Assembly: GCA_019637435.1 (NCBI GenBank)
Contig: JAHBVO010000003.1
Span: 682,001-746,000 of the forward strand
Source: Candidatus Obscuribacterales bacterium
Lineage (GTDB): Bacteria; Cyanobacteriota; Vampirovibrionia; Obscuribacterales; Obscuribacteraceae
Length of the DNA: 64,000 nucleotides
Reading direction: 5' to 3'
Numbering within the stretch: position 1 is the first letter of the stretch; every line of letters begins with the position of its first letter. Under the pieces are notes generated by a model that worked only from the letters and a program-made list of their open reading frames with translations, did not search any database and was not told where the DNA came from. The position numbers and the translations under genes are program-made. Below, piece by piece: positions 26,213 through 35,491 of the stretch.

Positions 26213-26355
26213 ATCCTTTTGAGAATGGAACAGTGGAAAAGGTCAACCTGGCAGGTTAACCTTAATTTCCAAGCGCCAGCTTTCCTCGGGGACTAATGTC
26301 CTCAGTCGGTCGCTGTCGGTTAAGATTGAAAGGTCGGCTGGACTGGTCACCACCC

Positions 26356-27024
26356 ATGAAATTGCCTGGTTCGAAAATCAAAACCATGCTCGCAATAGCG
26401 ATCGGATTTGGCATGGCAACCTTTATGGCGTCCTGCGCCCAACAAAAACCGGTCGAGTTGAAAAAAGTTCCTCTATCCGTTGAGCGCATTCGGTTTAATC
26501 CAAAAGGTGATTTGAGTAATGTGCCATTGAATGAAAACGAAGGCGCTGTCACCGTCTGGAGTTTTGGTTGCAAAACCGATTTTGATTTTGACATCGTTGA
26601 GAAGACATTTCTGACTAAAAACGATTATATGGTTACCATTAAAATCAAAAGTTGCAAGGTCGAATTAACTGCACCGGTGACTGTTTACTTGCCGGACGAT
26701 GCTGATAAGCAGCTTGTCGAGCATGAGGACGGTCATGTCGAAATCTGCAGACGCATTTATGCGACTGCAGATAGGCAGGCATTAATCGCCGCCTCACAGG
26801 CTGTCGGGAAGACCTATCAAGCTTCCGGACGCAGCGTCGATGAGGCTTGCCAGAAGGCAGTTGAGGACGCGAGTTTGACGATCAGTCAAACGTATCACGA
26901 CCGAGCATCAATGGCAGTTAATCGAATCTCTGAGGCATACGATATTTTGGATCGTGCAGAACCAGGCAACGCCAAGGATCTTGTCGAGAAGGCGATGAAC
27001 AGGCAGATTGACACACGAATGTAG
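26356..27024 (+). CDS. Putative lipoprotein with HExxH zinc site (DUF922-like)
   Basis: 222 residues from the ATG at 26356, which gives a lipoprotein signal (lipobox MASC, Cys27). An ATG at 26296 with GGGGA upstream would add 20 residues. The core has a beta-rich domain and HEDGH (His123, Glu124, His127; HEDGHVEICRR), a zincin-type HExxH pattern like that in DUF922 proteins, which are suspected zinc proteases. A helical region with a Cys follows (residues 130-222). Peptidase activity is not shown; a third ligand could not be assigned with certainty. It lies on the same strand, about 140 bases after tRNA-Ser, and ends three bases from a convergent gene. Confidence 0.75.
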   Translation: MKLPGSKIKTMLAIAIGFGMATFMASCAQQKPVELKKVPLSVERIRFNPKGDLSNVPLNENEGAVTVWSFGCKTDFDFDIVEKTFLTKNDYMVTIKIKSCKVELTAPVTVYLPDDADKQLVEHEDGHVEICRRIYATADRQALIAASQAVGKTYQASGRSVDEACQKAVEDASLTISQTYHDRASMAVNRISEAYDILDRAEPGNAKDLVEKAMNRQIDTRM

Positions 27025-27027
27025 TAT

Positions 27028-28371
27028 CTACTTCTTGAAGCGACCTTCAGCAGCACGAGCTTCGGTCTCGTACTTCTTCGCTTCTTCTGGCAAGCCACTC
27101 TCTTTTAGGACTTCTGAGAACCACATGAGAGTGAACGCATAGCGTTTGTCGTCTTCCAGTCTGTGCTTCGCTTCCACTGCGAACTTCTGCTTACAGTCAG
27201 CTAGATAACCTTCCGGATCGCGCACGATGCTGGAAGCATTTAATGGGAAGAAGTTGAGAGCCCAGCGAGAAACGTTGCCGTGTGCTTTCGGTTCTTTTGC
27301 AGTAACCCCAGCCCGTCCGCCTTTCGGGTCTGCCGATTTTTCCTCGCCCTTGGAAAACTTCAAAGTTTTTGCTGAAGCATATGCTTTCTCCTGGTCGGAA
27401 ATTGACGCGTCTAAGCGCGCAATTTCCTTCGCAAGCGCTGCTTGTTCGACGGAGCCGACATTTCCATCGAGACCTTGATATGCCGAAAGAAATGGCGCCA
27501 CACCTACGCCCTTGTCCTCTAGCTCTCGAATGCGATTTAGCAAGGCCGCACGCTCCGATTTTAACGGTCCATCGGATACTTCGAGGTCTTTCGTCGTCAG
27601 TTTCGAAGTGCCGGCGTTAATCTGCATTGAGCCGAATGCGGCGGCGACTTGTTTTTGAATGGTGGCTATGTTGTTGAGCGAGATAACAACCTGTTTGTAT
27701 TTGCCCCGTTCGGCGGGGTTGTAAAAAGTGACCATGATCCGTTTTGCTGCGCTGTTGTTGCCAACAAAATCGAGCGCAGTTTGCGCGATTTTATACGCCT
27801 CATACTTATATTCGTCGTCGCTCAAGGCTGGCATTTTGCAGGAAACTTCAATTTCTTCGCCACGGTCGACTGTCTGAAAATCACGTCTGGCAGCGGCGGA
27901 TAACATCATTCGACTTTCGATAGCAGTTGCCGTGTCTTGAACTTTACCGGACTTGATTTCAATGGATGAAAGCAGTTCATCCTGACCCATGGCTCCGGAG
28001 TCGAAAGCCTTTACGTCGCCTGCTCGGATAGTAACGGCGCGGTATTCATTGGCGGCGCGTGAGTTATAGAAATACACGACGATGCTTGTGATGCCGCTTC
28101 CCGGCATGTCAAAAACTGTTTTCCCGATTAACAATGCGTCGATTTTTGAGTCTTTATCGTCGGCACGTTCGTTTCTAAACGTCGATATAGAGGCTTGCTC
28201 GCCCTGCACACGGACTTTCATTTGAGTTCCGGGAGCGAGAATCTTTGCTTTGTTAATTGCAGCAGTCACTTGTTCAGCACTGGCTGCTGCCAGAGCCGGA
28301 TTTTGAAGTAATAAAAGAGTAGTAGCCGTCGCGATACTAAGAAAACCGGCTCTATAAGCTCGATTAAACAC
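27028..28371 (-). CDS. Exported hypothetical protein with internal repeat
   Basis: 447 residues from a GTG at 28371 with GGAGGG seven bases upstream; longer frames would invade the divergent gene. A signal peptide (1-29, ending PALAA) is followed by two related units of about 120 residues: MKVRVQGEQASI...ITSIVVYFYNSRAANEYRAVTI and IEVSCKMPAL...AKRIMVTFYNPAERGKYKQVVI. Both have a beta strand ending VxFYN and a K/EY motif, so the domain is duplicated. A coiled coil (280-350) and a C-terminal helical part (FAVEAKHRLEDDKRYAFTL) resembling a TPR unit follow. Family unknown to me. Confidence 0.75.
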   Translation of the reverse strand: MFNRAYRAGFLSIATATTLLLLQNPALAAASAEQVTAAINKAKILAPGTQMKVRVQGEQASISTFRNERADDKDSKIDALLIGKTVFDMPGSGITSIVVYFYNSRAANEYRAVTIRAGDVKAFDSGAMGQDELLSSIEIKSGKVQDTATAIESRMMLSAAARRDFQTVDRGEEIEVSCKMPALSDDEYKYEAYKIAQTALDFVGNNSAAKRIMVTFYNPAERGKYKQVVISLNNIATIQKQVAAAFGSMQINAGTSKLTTKDLEVSDGPLKSERAALLNRIRELEDKGVGVAPFLSAYQGLDGNVGSVEQAALAKEIARLDASISDQEKAYASAKTLKFSKGEEKSADPKGGRAGVTAKEPKAHGNVSRWALNFFPLNASSIVRDPEGYLADCKQKFAVEAKHRLEDDKRYAFTLMWFSEVLKESGLPEEAKKYETEARAAEGRFKK

Positions 28372-28512
28372 TTGCCAACCCTCCAGGTCCACCAGCCAAT
28401 ATCTCACCTCACTATACCCGACTTGCGAGGCGTATATCATATAAGCGAACGGTCGGAATCGACTGAAAGGAATCAGGAAGACCGAACAAATTTCGAAGCA
28501 GTTGAGGCGAAT

Positions 28513-30837
28513 TTGTCCAATCGAAATGCCCTGGAAATAACGACCGTCGCGGTATACGCAACGGCGATTTTCGCGAGCGCATGTCTTATGTTCGTAGTAG
28601 AACCAATGGTCGCGAAAATGTTGCTTCCGGTGTTCGGTGGAACGCCAAATGTTTGGAACACTTGCGTTGTTTTCTTTCAAGTCTTGCTGATAGCAGGATA
28701 CTTGTACTCTCACATTGTGAGTACACGCGCAACTGCGCTGATTCAAGTGTCACTGCAGATCCTATTGGTCGTTTCTGCTGCATTTCTTTTACCATCGAGA
28801 TTGCCTGCAATCGGTGATGTATATTCGAATCCGACGTTCTCCTTGATAGCACTGTTGGTGGTGCTAGTCGGTGCACCATTTTTTGTCATTTCGACAACGG
28901 CGCCCTTGATGTCGAAGTGGTATTCCGCTCTCGGAGCGGTCGGCTCGAAAGATCCATATTTCCTTTATGCGGCCAGTAATGCAGGCGGAATTCTCGGGCT
29001 GATCAGCTATCCATTTCTGATAGAGCCTAATTTGCGTTTAGTCGAGCAGATAAGACTGGTTGGTGGCGTTTACATCTTCTACGGCGTCCTTGTTTCACTT
29101 GCGGCGATTCTGTTTTCCCTGAAAATGAAAGGAGGAGAAACAGAAACGGCTGTCCTGAACGCAAGAGATTCGGCAGAACAAACAGTTTCCATCGAACAGC
29201 AAGGTTTAACTGACCAAGATTCAACCGTACAGCGAGTTAGCGAGCCCGGCAGCCAACAATATTTGCACTGGTTGGTGCTTGCTCTCGTTCCTCAGAGTCT
29301 CGTTTTGGGCTTCACGACATACGTGACGTCGGAACTATCAGCGATACCATTGTTCTGGATAGTTCCTCTTCTTATATATCTGCTTTCGTTTGTAATCGCA
29401 TTTAGTGGCGTTCCACTAGGTCTGCGAAAAGTTGTCCGCATAGTGGCTCTTGCGTTGACCCTCGTTTCCGCGGCGCTGTTGACGGAAGGCGGGCGATTCT
29501 TCGGGATCGACGTATTGACTGTCGGTTTGTCCGTACAGTTGCTTACTTTGTTTTTTGTCTGTTGCGCGTGCCACATGGAGATTGCCGCTCAAAGACCTTC
29601 TCCGAAACACCTGACCAACTATTTCTTGACGATTTCAATAGGCGGTGTGCTCGGAAGTTCAATTAATTCATTTGTCGCTCCCAGTTTATTTGTCGATTAC
29701 ATCGAGTATCCGCTGATGCTCGCTGTTGCGGGTGTTCTACTTGTGAGATCCAGGTCCGGCAAACTCGATCATTGGCTGAAGACTGGAGTAGCGATTCTCG
29801 GGATTTTCATGTTATTCGATTGGTCGAGAACCGATGATTCAGTGGTTATGAGAAAGCGAAACTTCTTCGGTTGTTTGTCCATTGATGTAAATCGCGAGTC
29901 AAATACTTGCGAGTTCTATCATGGACTGACTATGCACGGTAGCGAGAGTCTTGATCCCGATGAGCGTGGTGTGCCGATTTCGTACTACTACACTGACGGA
30001 CCGATCGGTAAGTTTTTTGTGAATCTGTTTGGACCGCCTGAAACATTGCGTCTTCTAGCTCACGGTAAACAAACCGTCAAGACTTCACCGGGCAGTTTCT
30101 CCGCAAATGTGCATGAGCAGCGGCGAAAGTACCTGGAGGACTTGAAGAACTCGGGCGAGGGAAACAGTCCTGTAACAGTGGAAACGGTTACTCGCTCCTT
30201 GAATGAGCTTTCAAGTTTGCATCAGAATAAAATGCCGATAGCAGTGCTTGGGCTGGGAACCGGTACCATTGCTGCTTTTGCGAAGGCGAGTCAGCCTGTT
30301 GTTTATTACGAAATTGACCCGGCAGTGGTTGAACTCGCTCAAAATCCAATTTATTTCACATACCTATTTCAAGCTCAAAAGCGTGGCGTTGATCTGAAAA
30401 TCGTGAAGGGTGATGGTCGTCTGGAAATTCAAAAGGCTCCATATAAGTACTTCAAGGTCATAGTTGCCGACGCCTTCAGCTCGGATTCAATTCCCACTCA
30501 TTTGATTACAAAAGAGGCTTTGGCTACTTATCGAAGCAAATTGCGCGACGACGGCGCCGTCATTTTTAACATTTCCAATCACTTTTACGACTTGAGTCCG
30601 GTATTGGCTAATTTAGCTGCTGACGCAGGGCTGGCTGCATATATCTATTCCGACGGTGAGGCACTTGTTGCTAAGAAACAGTCATCGGCCACGTGGGTCG
30701 TATTAACCGCTGATGAAAACACAAAATCTATTTTGCAGGTAAACGGGTGGAAGCCACTGAGAGTTAAGAAGCAGTCGCCGCTATGGACCGACGACTTCTG
30801 CAGTCCGCTCACAGTTCTAATCTCTCCGTTGTCTTAG
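28513..30837 (+). CDS. Membrane-fused spermidine-synthase-like protein, copy 1
   Basis: About 774 residues if started at the TTG at 28513 (GAGG upstream), which matches the start of its neighbour; the true start is not certain. Some ten membrane helices in the N-terminal two thirds include the family signature EPMVAKMLLPVFGGTPNVWN. A cytosolic C-terminal domain of the aminopropyltransferase/SAM-binding type follows: MHGSESL, YYYTDGPIG, VLGLGTGTIAAFA, EIDPAVVELA, DGRLEI and VADAFSSDSIPTHL. Such fused proteins are common in bacteria; whether they make polyamines or act on another amine is unknown. It lies 12 bases before a paralogue with the same plan. Confidence 0.85.
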   Translation: MSNRNALEITTVAVYATAIFASACLMFVVEPMVAKMLLPVFGGTPNVWNTCVVFFQVLLIAGYLYSHIVSTRATALIQVSLQILLVVSAAFLLPSRLPAIGDVYSNPTFSLIALLVVLVGAPFFVISTTAPLMSKWYSALGAVGSKDPYFLYAASNAGGILGLISYPFLIEPNLRLVEQIRLVGGVYIFYGVLVSLAAILFSLKMKGGETETAVLNARDSAEQTVSIEQQGLTDQDSTVQRVSEPGSQQYLHWLVLALVPQSLVLGFTTYVTSELSAIPLFWIVPLLIYLLSFVIAFSGVPLGLRKVVRIVALALTLVSAALLTEGGRFFGIDVLTVGLSVQLLTLFFVCCACHMEIAAQRPSPKHLTNYFLTISIGGVLGSSINSFVAPSLFVDYIEYPLMLAVAGVLLVRSRSGKLDHWLKTGVAILGIFMLFDWSRTDDSVVMRKRNFFGCLSIDVNRESNTCEFYHGLTMHGSESLDPDERGVPISYYYTDGPIGKFFVNLFGPPETLRLLAHGKQTVKTSPGSFSANVHEQRRKYLEDLKNSGEGNSPVTVETVTRSLNELSSLHQNKMPIAVLGLGTGTIAAFAKASQPVVYYEIDPAVVELAQNPIYFTYLFQAQKRGVDLKIVKGDGRLEIQKAPYKYFKVIVADAFSSDSIPTHLITKEALATYRSKLRDDGAVIFNISNHFYDLSPVLANLAADAGLAAYIYSDGEALVAKKQSSATWVVLTADENTKSILQVNGWKPLRVKKQSPLWTDDFCSPLTVLISPLS

Positions 30838-30849
30838 GAAGGAAGGGAA

Positions 30850-33231
30850 GTGAACTCCGATAAGTCAAATCGATTCGAACTTCTGTATGTCACTATATAT
30901 GGTGGCGCATTGATTTGTTCGTCTTTCCTGATGTTTTTCATAGAACCATTCGTAGCGAAGTTGTTGCTACCAATATGGGGAGGAGGACCGGGCGTCTGGA
31001 ATACATGTGTCTTGTTCTTCCAGATTGTTCTTCTTCTTGGCTATCTCTACGCACATTTTTTGTCGAAACTATTAAAGCCATCTGCTCAACTAGCTGTACA
31101 AATGATTTTAGTATGGTTGTCTGCCTGCTTCCTGCCAATTCGAATCTGGCAAGTTGAGAGTTCGGCAAGTGCCAATTTGGGCCCGACCTTGAGTTTGTTT
31201 ATATCCGTAGGAGTGATGGTCGGCGGTGCTTTCTTCTCAATCTCCACTACCGCTCCGCTATTGCAGCGCTGGTTTTCGGATTCACGATTCGCACGCTCGG
31301 CCGATCCATACTTTCTGTTTGCGGCCAGTAACTTGGGTGGTTTAGCCGGATTACTCTCGTATCCGTTCCTTATCGAGCCGAAATTTTCCCTTGCACAGCA
31401 AGGGCAATTTATAACGATCGGTTATGTTTGCTTTGGTCTCCTGGTCTCCATCGCCGGCTCTTCGATGGTGCGAAGACATCGGTCTATCGCGGCGTCTAAC
31501 AGCAAGATAAGTCGTGGTCCGAAAGTTAATTTACTGATGAAGTGGCTTCTTCTTTCGGCTGTTCCTTCCAGTCTGGTGCTGGGACTCACCGAGCATGTCA
31601 CGGGAGAGTTGTCTGCAATACCGCTATTCTGGATTGTGCCGCTGGCTATCTATTTGATCTCGTTCATCATAGTGTTCGGACAAAGCTCTAAAACGTTGGT
31701 TACGGTCTCAACCGCTCTCGCACCACCTCTAGTAGCGGTCAGTTTGCTTCTTCTCTATTCCGAAAACATCTACCAACTGATCGGTGGAAACGCCTACATA
31801 ACCACCGGTGTTTCGGTTCAGCTGCTCACGTTGTTTGCAATCTGTGTCGCCTGTCACGGCAAAATTGCTGCTGAACGTCCTGAAAGCGCTCATCTAACCA
31901 TTTATTACTTTGCGGTCTCACTGGGCGGCGTTTTGGGAAGCGCTTTCAACGCCCTTGTTGCGCCTGTGGTCCTGAAAGGAGGACACGAGTATTCGATCGT
32001 CCTTATGCTTGCGGCGATATTGCTATCGCAGCTGCCTGCAAAGCTGGAGGCACGGTTTGCGAAAAGAACAGCTGAGTCTAATAGGGCAAGCCTCGATTAT
32101 GTGATACCACTAGTGGTGCTACTGATCTCTGCTATTTGCTGGTACAGCTACGCGATAACGCGAGGCGGGCTGGATGAGAATATTAGAGTCGTTCGTCCTG
32201 AATCCGGAATGTTTGAAGTGTTGCTTCGGGTTGTGATACCGGTAGGTTTTTGCATTCTTCTAGCGAGAACAAATAGACAATATCGACTTGGCTTGCTCGC
32301 TCTTAGTTCGGTCGTGCTCCTCCACCTGCATTCGGAAACCGACAAACGCGTTGTATATAAAAACCGAAACTTCTTCGCTCGATTAGCGGTGAGTACATAT
32401 AATAACGCGGTCGAGTTGTGGAACGGCGCCAATCTTCATGGTACGGAAAGTTTGAATCCTCTTAAACGTGGAATTCCCGATTCGTATATGTACACCGATG
32501 GACCGATTGGTTTAGCTCTCAATGAGCTTGATAAAGTCTCCTTTGATCAGCCATCCTCGAAGACCGTTTCTCGGGAGTCGATTAGCAGAATGAACTATGT
32601 TTCTTCCTTAGGAGGGGCGCATGTTGAGGTGCCACCAATTGCGGTGATGGGGTTGGGCTGCGGAGTTGCAGCGTGTCTGGCGAAAGCCGGTCAGAAATTG
32701 GTCTTTTACGAAATCAATCCGCAAGTCGTTGAGGTTGCCGAGAATCCGTTCTTCTTCACCTACATCTATGAGGCGAGGAAGCGAAAGGCTGATATCAAGG
32801 TCGTTACAGGCGATGCCAGGATTTCGCTGCAAGGCGCGAACTATGGCGCTTATCGATTGATAATTGGCGACGCCTTCAGCGGAAGTTTCATTCCCACGCA
32901 CTTGTTGACGGTCGAGGCACTCCGAATGTACCTCAAAAAGCTTCATCCGAATGGCGTTATGGCGTTCAACGTAACCGGCTATTTCGACCTGAAGCGAGTT
33001 CTGGTTCGCGCGGCTGCTGAGCTGGGCTTAAGCGCTCTGACGATTCGAGAATACGATCGAACCTCGGATGAGCGCGACTATATTGAGTGGGTAATGCTCG
33101 TGAAAAGTGCGACGTTCGCCGAATCCCTGCGAAAACAAGGGTGGGTTGACGTTAAGCCGGAAAATGATTTCCAACTCTGGACAGACGACTATTCCAACCC
33201 TCTGAAGGTTTTAAAGGAAAGATTCTCCTGA
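30850..33231 (+). CDS. Membrane-fused spermidine-synthase-like protein, copy 2
   Basis: 793 residues starting at GTG with GGAAGG upstream, 12 bases after copy 1. It has the same architecture: multiple membrane helices beginning EPFVAKLLLPIWGGGPGVWN, a hydrophobic middle, and a C-terminal SAM-binding aminopropyltransferase-like domain (LHGTESLNP, YMYTDGPIG, VMGLGCGVAACLA, EINPQVVEVA, GDARISL, GDAFSGSFIPTHL). The nucleotide-binding glycine loop differs from copy 1 (GLGCGVA against GLGTGTI). The close pairing suggests a heteromer or two related substrates. It converges with the TadG-like gene with only 19 bases between stops. Confidence 0.87.
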   Translation: MNSDKSNRFELLYVTIYGGALICSSFLMFFIEPFVAKLLLPIWGGGPGVWNTCVLFFQIVLLLGYLYAHFLSKLLKPSAQLAVQMILVWLSACFLPIRIWQVESSASANLGPTLSLFISVGVMVGGAFFSISTTAPLLQRWFSDSRFARSADPYFLFAASNLGGLAGLLSYPFLIEPKFSLAQQGQFITIGYVCFGLLVSIAGSSMVRRHRSIAASNSKISRGPKVNLLMKWLLLSAVPSSLVLGLTEHVTGELSAIPLFWIVPLAIYLISFIIVFGQSSKTLVTVSTALAPPLVAVSLLLLYSENIYQLIGGNAYITTGVSVQLLTLFAICVACHGKIAAERPESAHLTIYYFAVSLGGVLGSAFNALVAPVVLKGGHEYSIVLMLAAILLSQLPAKLEARFAKRTAESNRASLDYVIPLVVLLISAICWYSYAITRGGLDENIRVVRPESGMFEVLLRVVIPVGFCILLARTNRQYRLGLLALSSVVLLHLHSETDKRVVYKNRNFFARLAVSTYNNAVELWNGANLHGTESLNPLKRGIPDSYMYTDGPIGLALNELDKVSFDQPSSKTVSRESISRMNYVSSLGGAHVEVPPIAVMGLGCGVAACLAKAGQKLVFYEINPQVVEVAENPFFFTYIYEARKRKADIKVVTGDARISLQGANYGAYRLIIGDAFSGSFIPTHLLTVEALRMYLKKLHPNGVMAFNVTGYFDLKRVLVRAAAELGLSALTIREYDRTSDERDYIEWVMLVKSATFAESLRKQGWVDVKPENDFQLWTDDYSNPLKVLKERFS

Positions 33232-33250
33232 CCGGAGTTTCGGCTGGTTG

Positions 33251-35323
33251 TTACTTGAGCCCGATATAACCGCTCTCTACCTGTGACGGCGCTGACTCTT
33301 TGTAGATATCGAGAACTCGACGGAATCTGATATCGGAGGTGGTACCATCGCCGGTGCCGCCGGAACTGTAGCTCTTGTACGTCAGTCTAGGACCGCCACC
33401 CGTGTCGTCGTACTTTTCGTAAAGAGCCGGATTCGGGTCTATAGTCGCCGGCGCAGATTGCGGGAAATCCTGTCTGCCGATGATGGCAGGAGGTACGCCT
33501 TGAGTACCGGTGCTGATGCCACCAGAGTCTTTGCCTTTATTCTTATTCTTCCAGCCGTTCATATTGCCATGCGCACCTCGGCCGGACATCACGATGCTGT
33601 CGACGGTCGCGGCTCCGCGGTTGCCAGATAGTTTCACTGACGCAGGTTTTTGAGTGACGAGCCAGATGTTGTCCATTGGCTCTCCTGCATGTCTGCCACC
33701 ATTCATGGTGCCCGGGCGGCGCGAATAGAGTCGAATGTACATGTCGTAAGCTGGTCCTAAAACGACGACGCCATCGTCGACTGCGTTGACCGGCGGTCCC
33801 AGTGCCAAGCCACTCAGTTCTATCTGTTCAGCGAGTACGTGACCATCGTCGATAGCGCGGAAGCACTCCATATAGGTTTGATTCTCTGCGACGACATAAT
33901 AGGGCTGTGGTTTCTGTTCTTTCACATCGTAAGACACGACACCGTCGGAATCGAAGAAATACATATGGCAGATACCGCGTGGGACACTGCCGGCAATGGG
34001 CGCTCCAATCGGGACAAGCGCTGAAAGAGACAATGGCGCCTGGGTCACTTCTTTAAAAGGGGTCGCGTGCATGCCGATGACTGATGTCACATTTGCCTTT
34101 GTTCCTGCTCGTTTCAACCAGTCGTAAACGGCGATTTTGCATGCCGTCGCTGCTGTCTGGTTTGTGTCTGAAGGAACAGGCCAGGAGCCGTTATCCGGAG
34201 CGATAGAGCTGCCGGTGGTTACTGGGAAATCGCCACCATTGGCGGTGTACATATCGGCACCAACCCCGCTGGCGGCCATGTTGTTCGACGCGGCGCCGTA
34301 GAGGTCACGTGGTCTGGTGATGTCTTCAGGTCCGGTTGGCATGCCGTCGGGAAAGCTAATTTGAAGCGCACCAGGAACAGGTTTTGGATCCCAAACATTA
34401 GAAGGTTGGGCGCAGGCTACTGCTTTCAATGTGTGTGTGCGATCAGGATCCTGCACTGTTTCCAATGCTTCTGCGCGCACCACCGTGCGATAGTAGTACG
34501 GCAGACCGGTGAGCGTCGCTCGCCATAAAGCTGGATCGACCAACCGAACCGAGTCTCCGATTGCGGCAAAGACAAAGTCCTGTCCATCAAATGGATAAGA
34601 CGTGTAGGACTTATAGTAAGTCTCGTTGATCCAGTTGCCGCTAAAGTGGTCATACGTTCTCGCTATTATAGTGTTTGAAGTGTCCAGGCTTGGATCGCTG
34701 GAAAGCGGTTTTGGTACTGGAATATTCGTCGCGGCTCCGTTGGCGAGGGCTCCAATGGTAATCTGCATAGAGCCGGTTACATAGTCGCACTTACCGGCGA
34801 TCCGGATGACGTTTTGAGTGTAGGCATCTTCAGCGGCCGTGTATGGTGTCACGTCTGCACCATTCTTGTCTTGCGCCACGCCGCCCGGTAGTACAGCGGC
34901 GTCGATGCGATCGATTAACTCATCTGCACGTGTCTTGGCGGCGGCAAGGTCTCTGAGAGCCAGTTCTTTAAACTCGTCTCCATCGGAGCCGAGCGCATCC
35001 GCGATGATGTAATCCAGGCGGGCTGTGCCAATTAGAGTGTTTATCGAGTGAACAGGTGTTCGAAAGGTATCACCTGCGGTTGTGCCGCTTCCATTCGGTG
35101 CAGAATCGGAGAGTCCGATGAAGCCGAACTCGGGTGTGTTTATGACGATTTTGCTGATCTCACGGGCGGCTGCAAGGGCGGCAGCCTCGATGGCAGTTTT
35201 CTGTTCGGAGCTTGTTCCAAGGAGTCTGACGTACCCCAACGCGAACAGCAGAATTATCACCATTAGAATACAGAATGCGCCTATCAGCGCCAGCATATTC
35301 CCGCGTCTTGACCGTCTTGCCAT
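33251..35323 (-). CDS. Large TadG-like membrane-anchored protein
   Basis: 690 residues. A basic leader MARRSRRGNMLAL and a membrane helix (about 10-32) are followed by SSEQKTAIEAAALAAAREIS, the pattern of TadG-like Flp-pilus assembly proteins. The outer part has Gly/Ser/Pro-rich regions, a probable extended beta domain and many Tyr. Near the C-terminus is a Gly/Asn/Lys-rich linker (GRGAHGNMNGWKNKNKGKD). No von Willebrand MIDAS motif was seen. The ATG has GGAGAAA upstream. It lies far from the TadE/TadG cluster at 8-10 kb, but together they suggest this cell makes a Tad-type surface appendage or related envelope structure. Confidence 0.72.
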   Translation of the reverse strand: MARRSRRGNMLALIGAFCILMVIILLFALGYVRLLGTSSEQKTAIEAAALAAAREISKIVINTPEFGFIGLSDSAPNGSGTTAGDTFRTPVHSINTLIGTARLDYIIADALGSDGDEFKELALRDLAAAKTRADELIDRIDAAVLPGGVAQDKNGADVTPYTAAEDAYTQNVIRIAGKCDYVTGSMQITIGALANGAATNIPVPKPLSSDPSLDTSNTIIARTYDHFSGNWINETYYKSYTSYPFDGQDFVFAAIGDSVRLVDPALWRATLTGLPYYYRTVVRAEALETVQDPDRTHTLKAVACAQPSNVWDPKPVPGALQISFPDGMPTGPEDITRPRDLYGAASNNMAASGVGADMYTANGGDFPVTTGSSIAPDNGSWPVPSDTNQTAATACKIAVYDWLKRAGTKANVTSVIGMHATPFKEVTQAPLSLSALVPIGAPIAGSVPRGICHMYFFDSDGVVSYDVKEQKPQPYYVVAENQTYMECFRAIDDGHVLAEQIELSGLALGPPVNAVDDGVVVLGPAYDMYIRLYSRRPGTMNGGRHAGEPMDNIWLVTQKPASVKLSGNRGAATVDSIVMSGRGAHGNMNGWKNKNKGKDSGGISTGTQGVPPAIIGRQDFPQSAPATIDPNPALYEKYDDTGGGPRLTYKSYSSGGTGDGTTSDIRFRRVLDIYKESAPSQVESGYIGLK

Positions 35324-35491
35324 GGTCGTTTCTCCAACTGCCTAACTCTGGAAACCGGGCCACTTTTTTGCATCAATTAATATAGAGCTTTCTCCATACT
35401 ATCTTCCCTGTAACCGGACCGTCAACACGCGGCGCCGTGGCGGGCTTGCTGGCCAAGGCTTGTGTCCTTTGAACTGAGAGATACCGCTACA

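Noticed and set aside
28372..28512. N-terminal extension of the first aminopropyltransferase-like protein
   Set aside because: Starts at TTG with no ribosome site and is not matched by the paralogue; overlaps the divergent gene's start region.
28372..28746. N-terminal extension of the minus-strand exported protein
   Set aside because: A GTG with GGAGGG and a clear signal peptide sits at 28371; the extension overlaps another gene.
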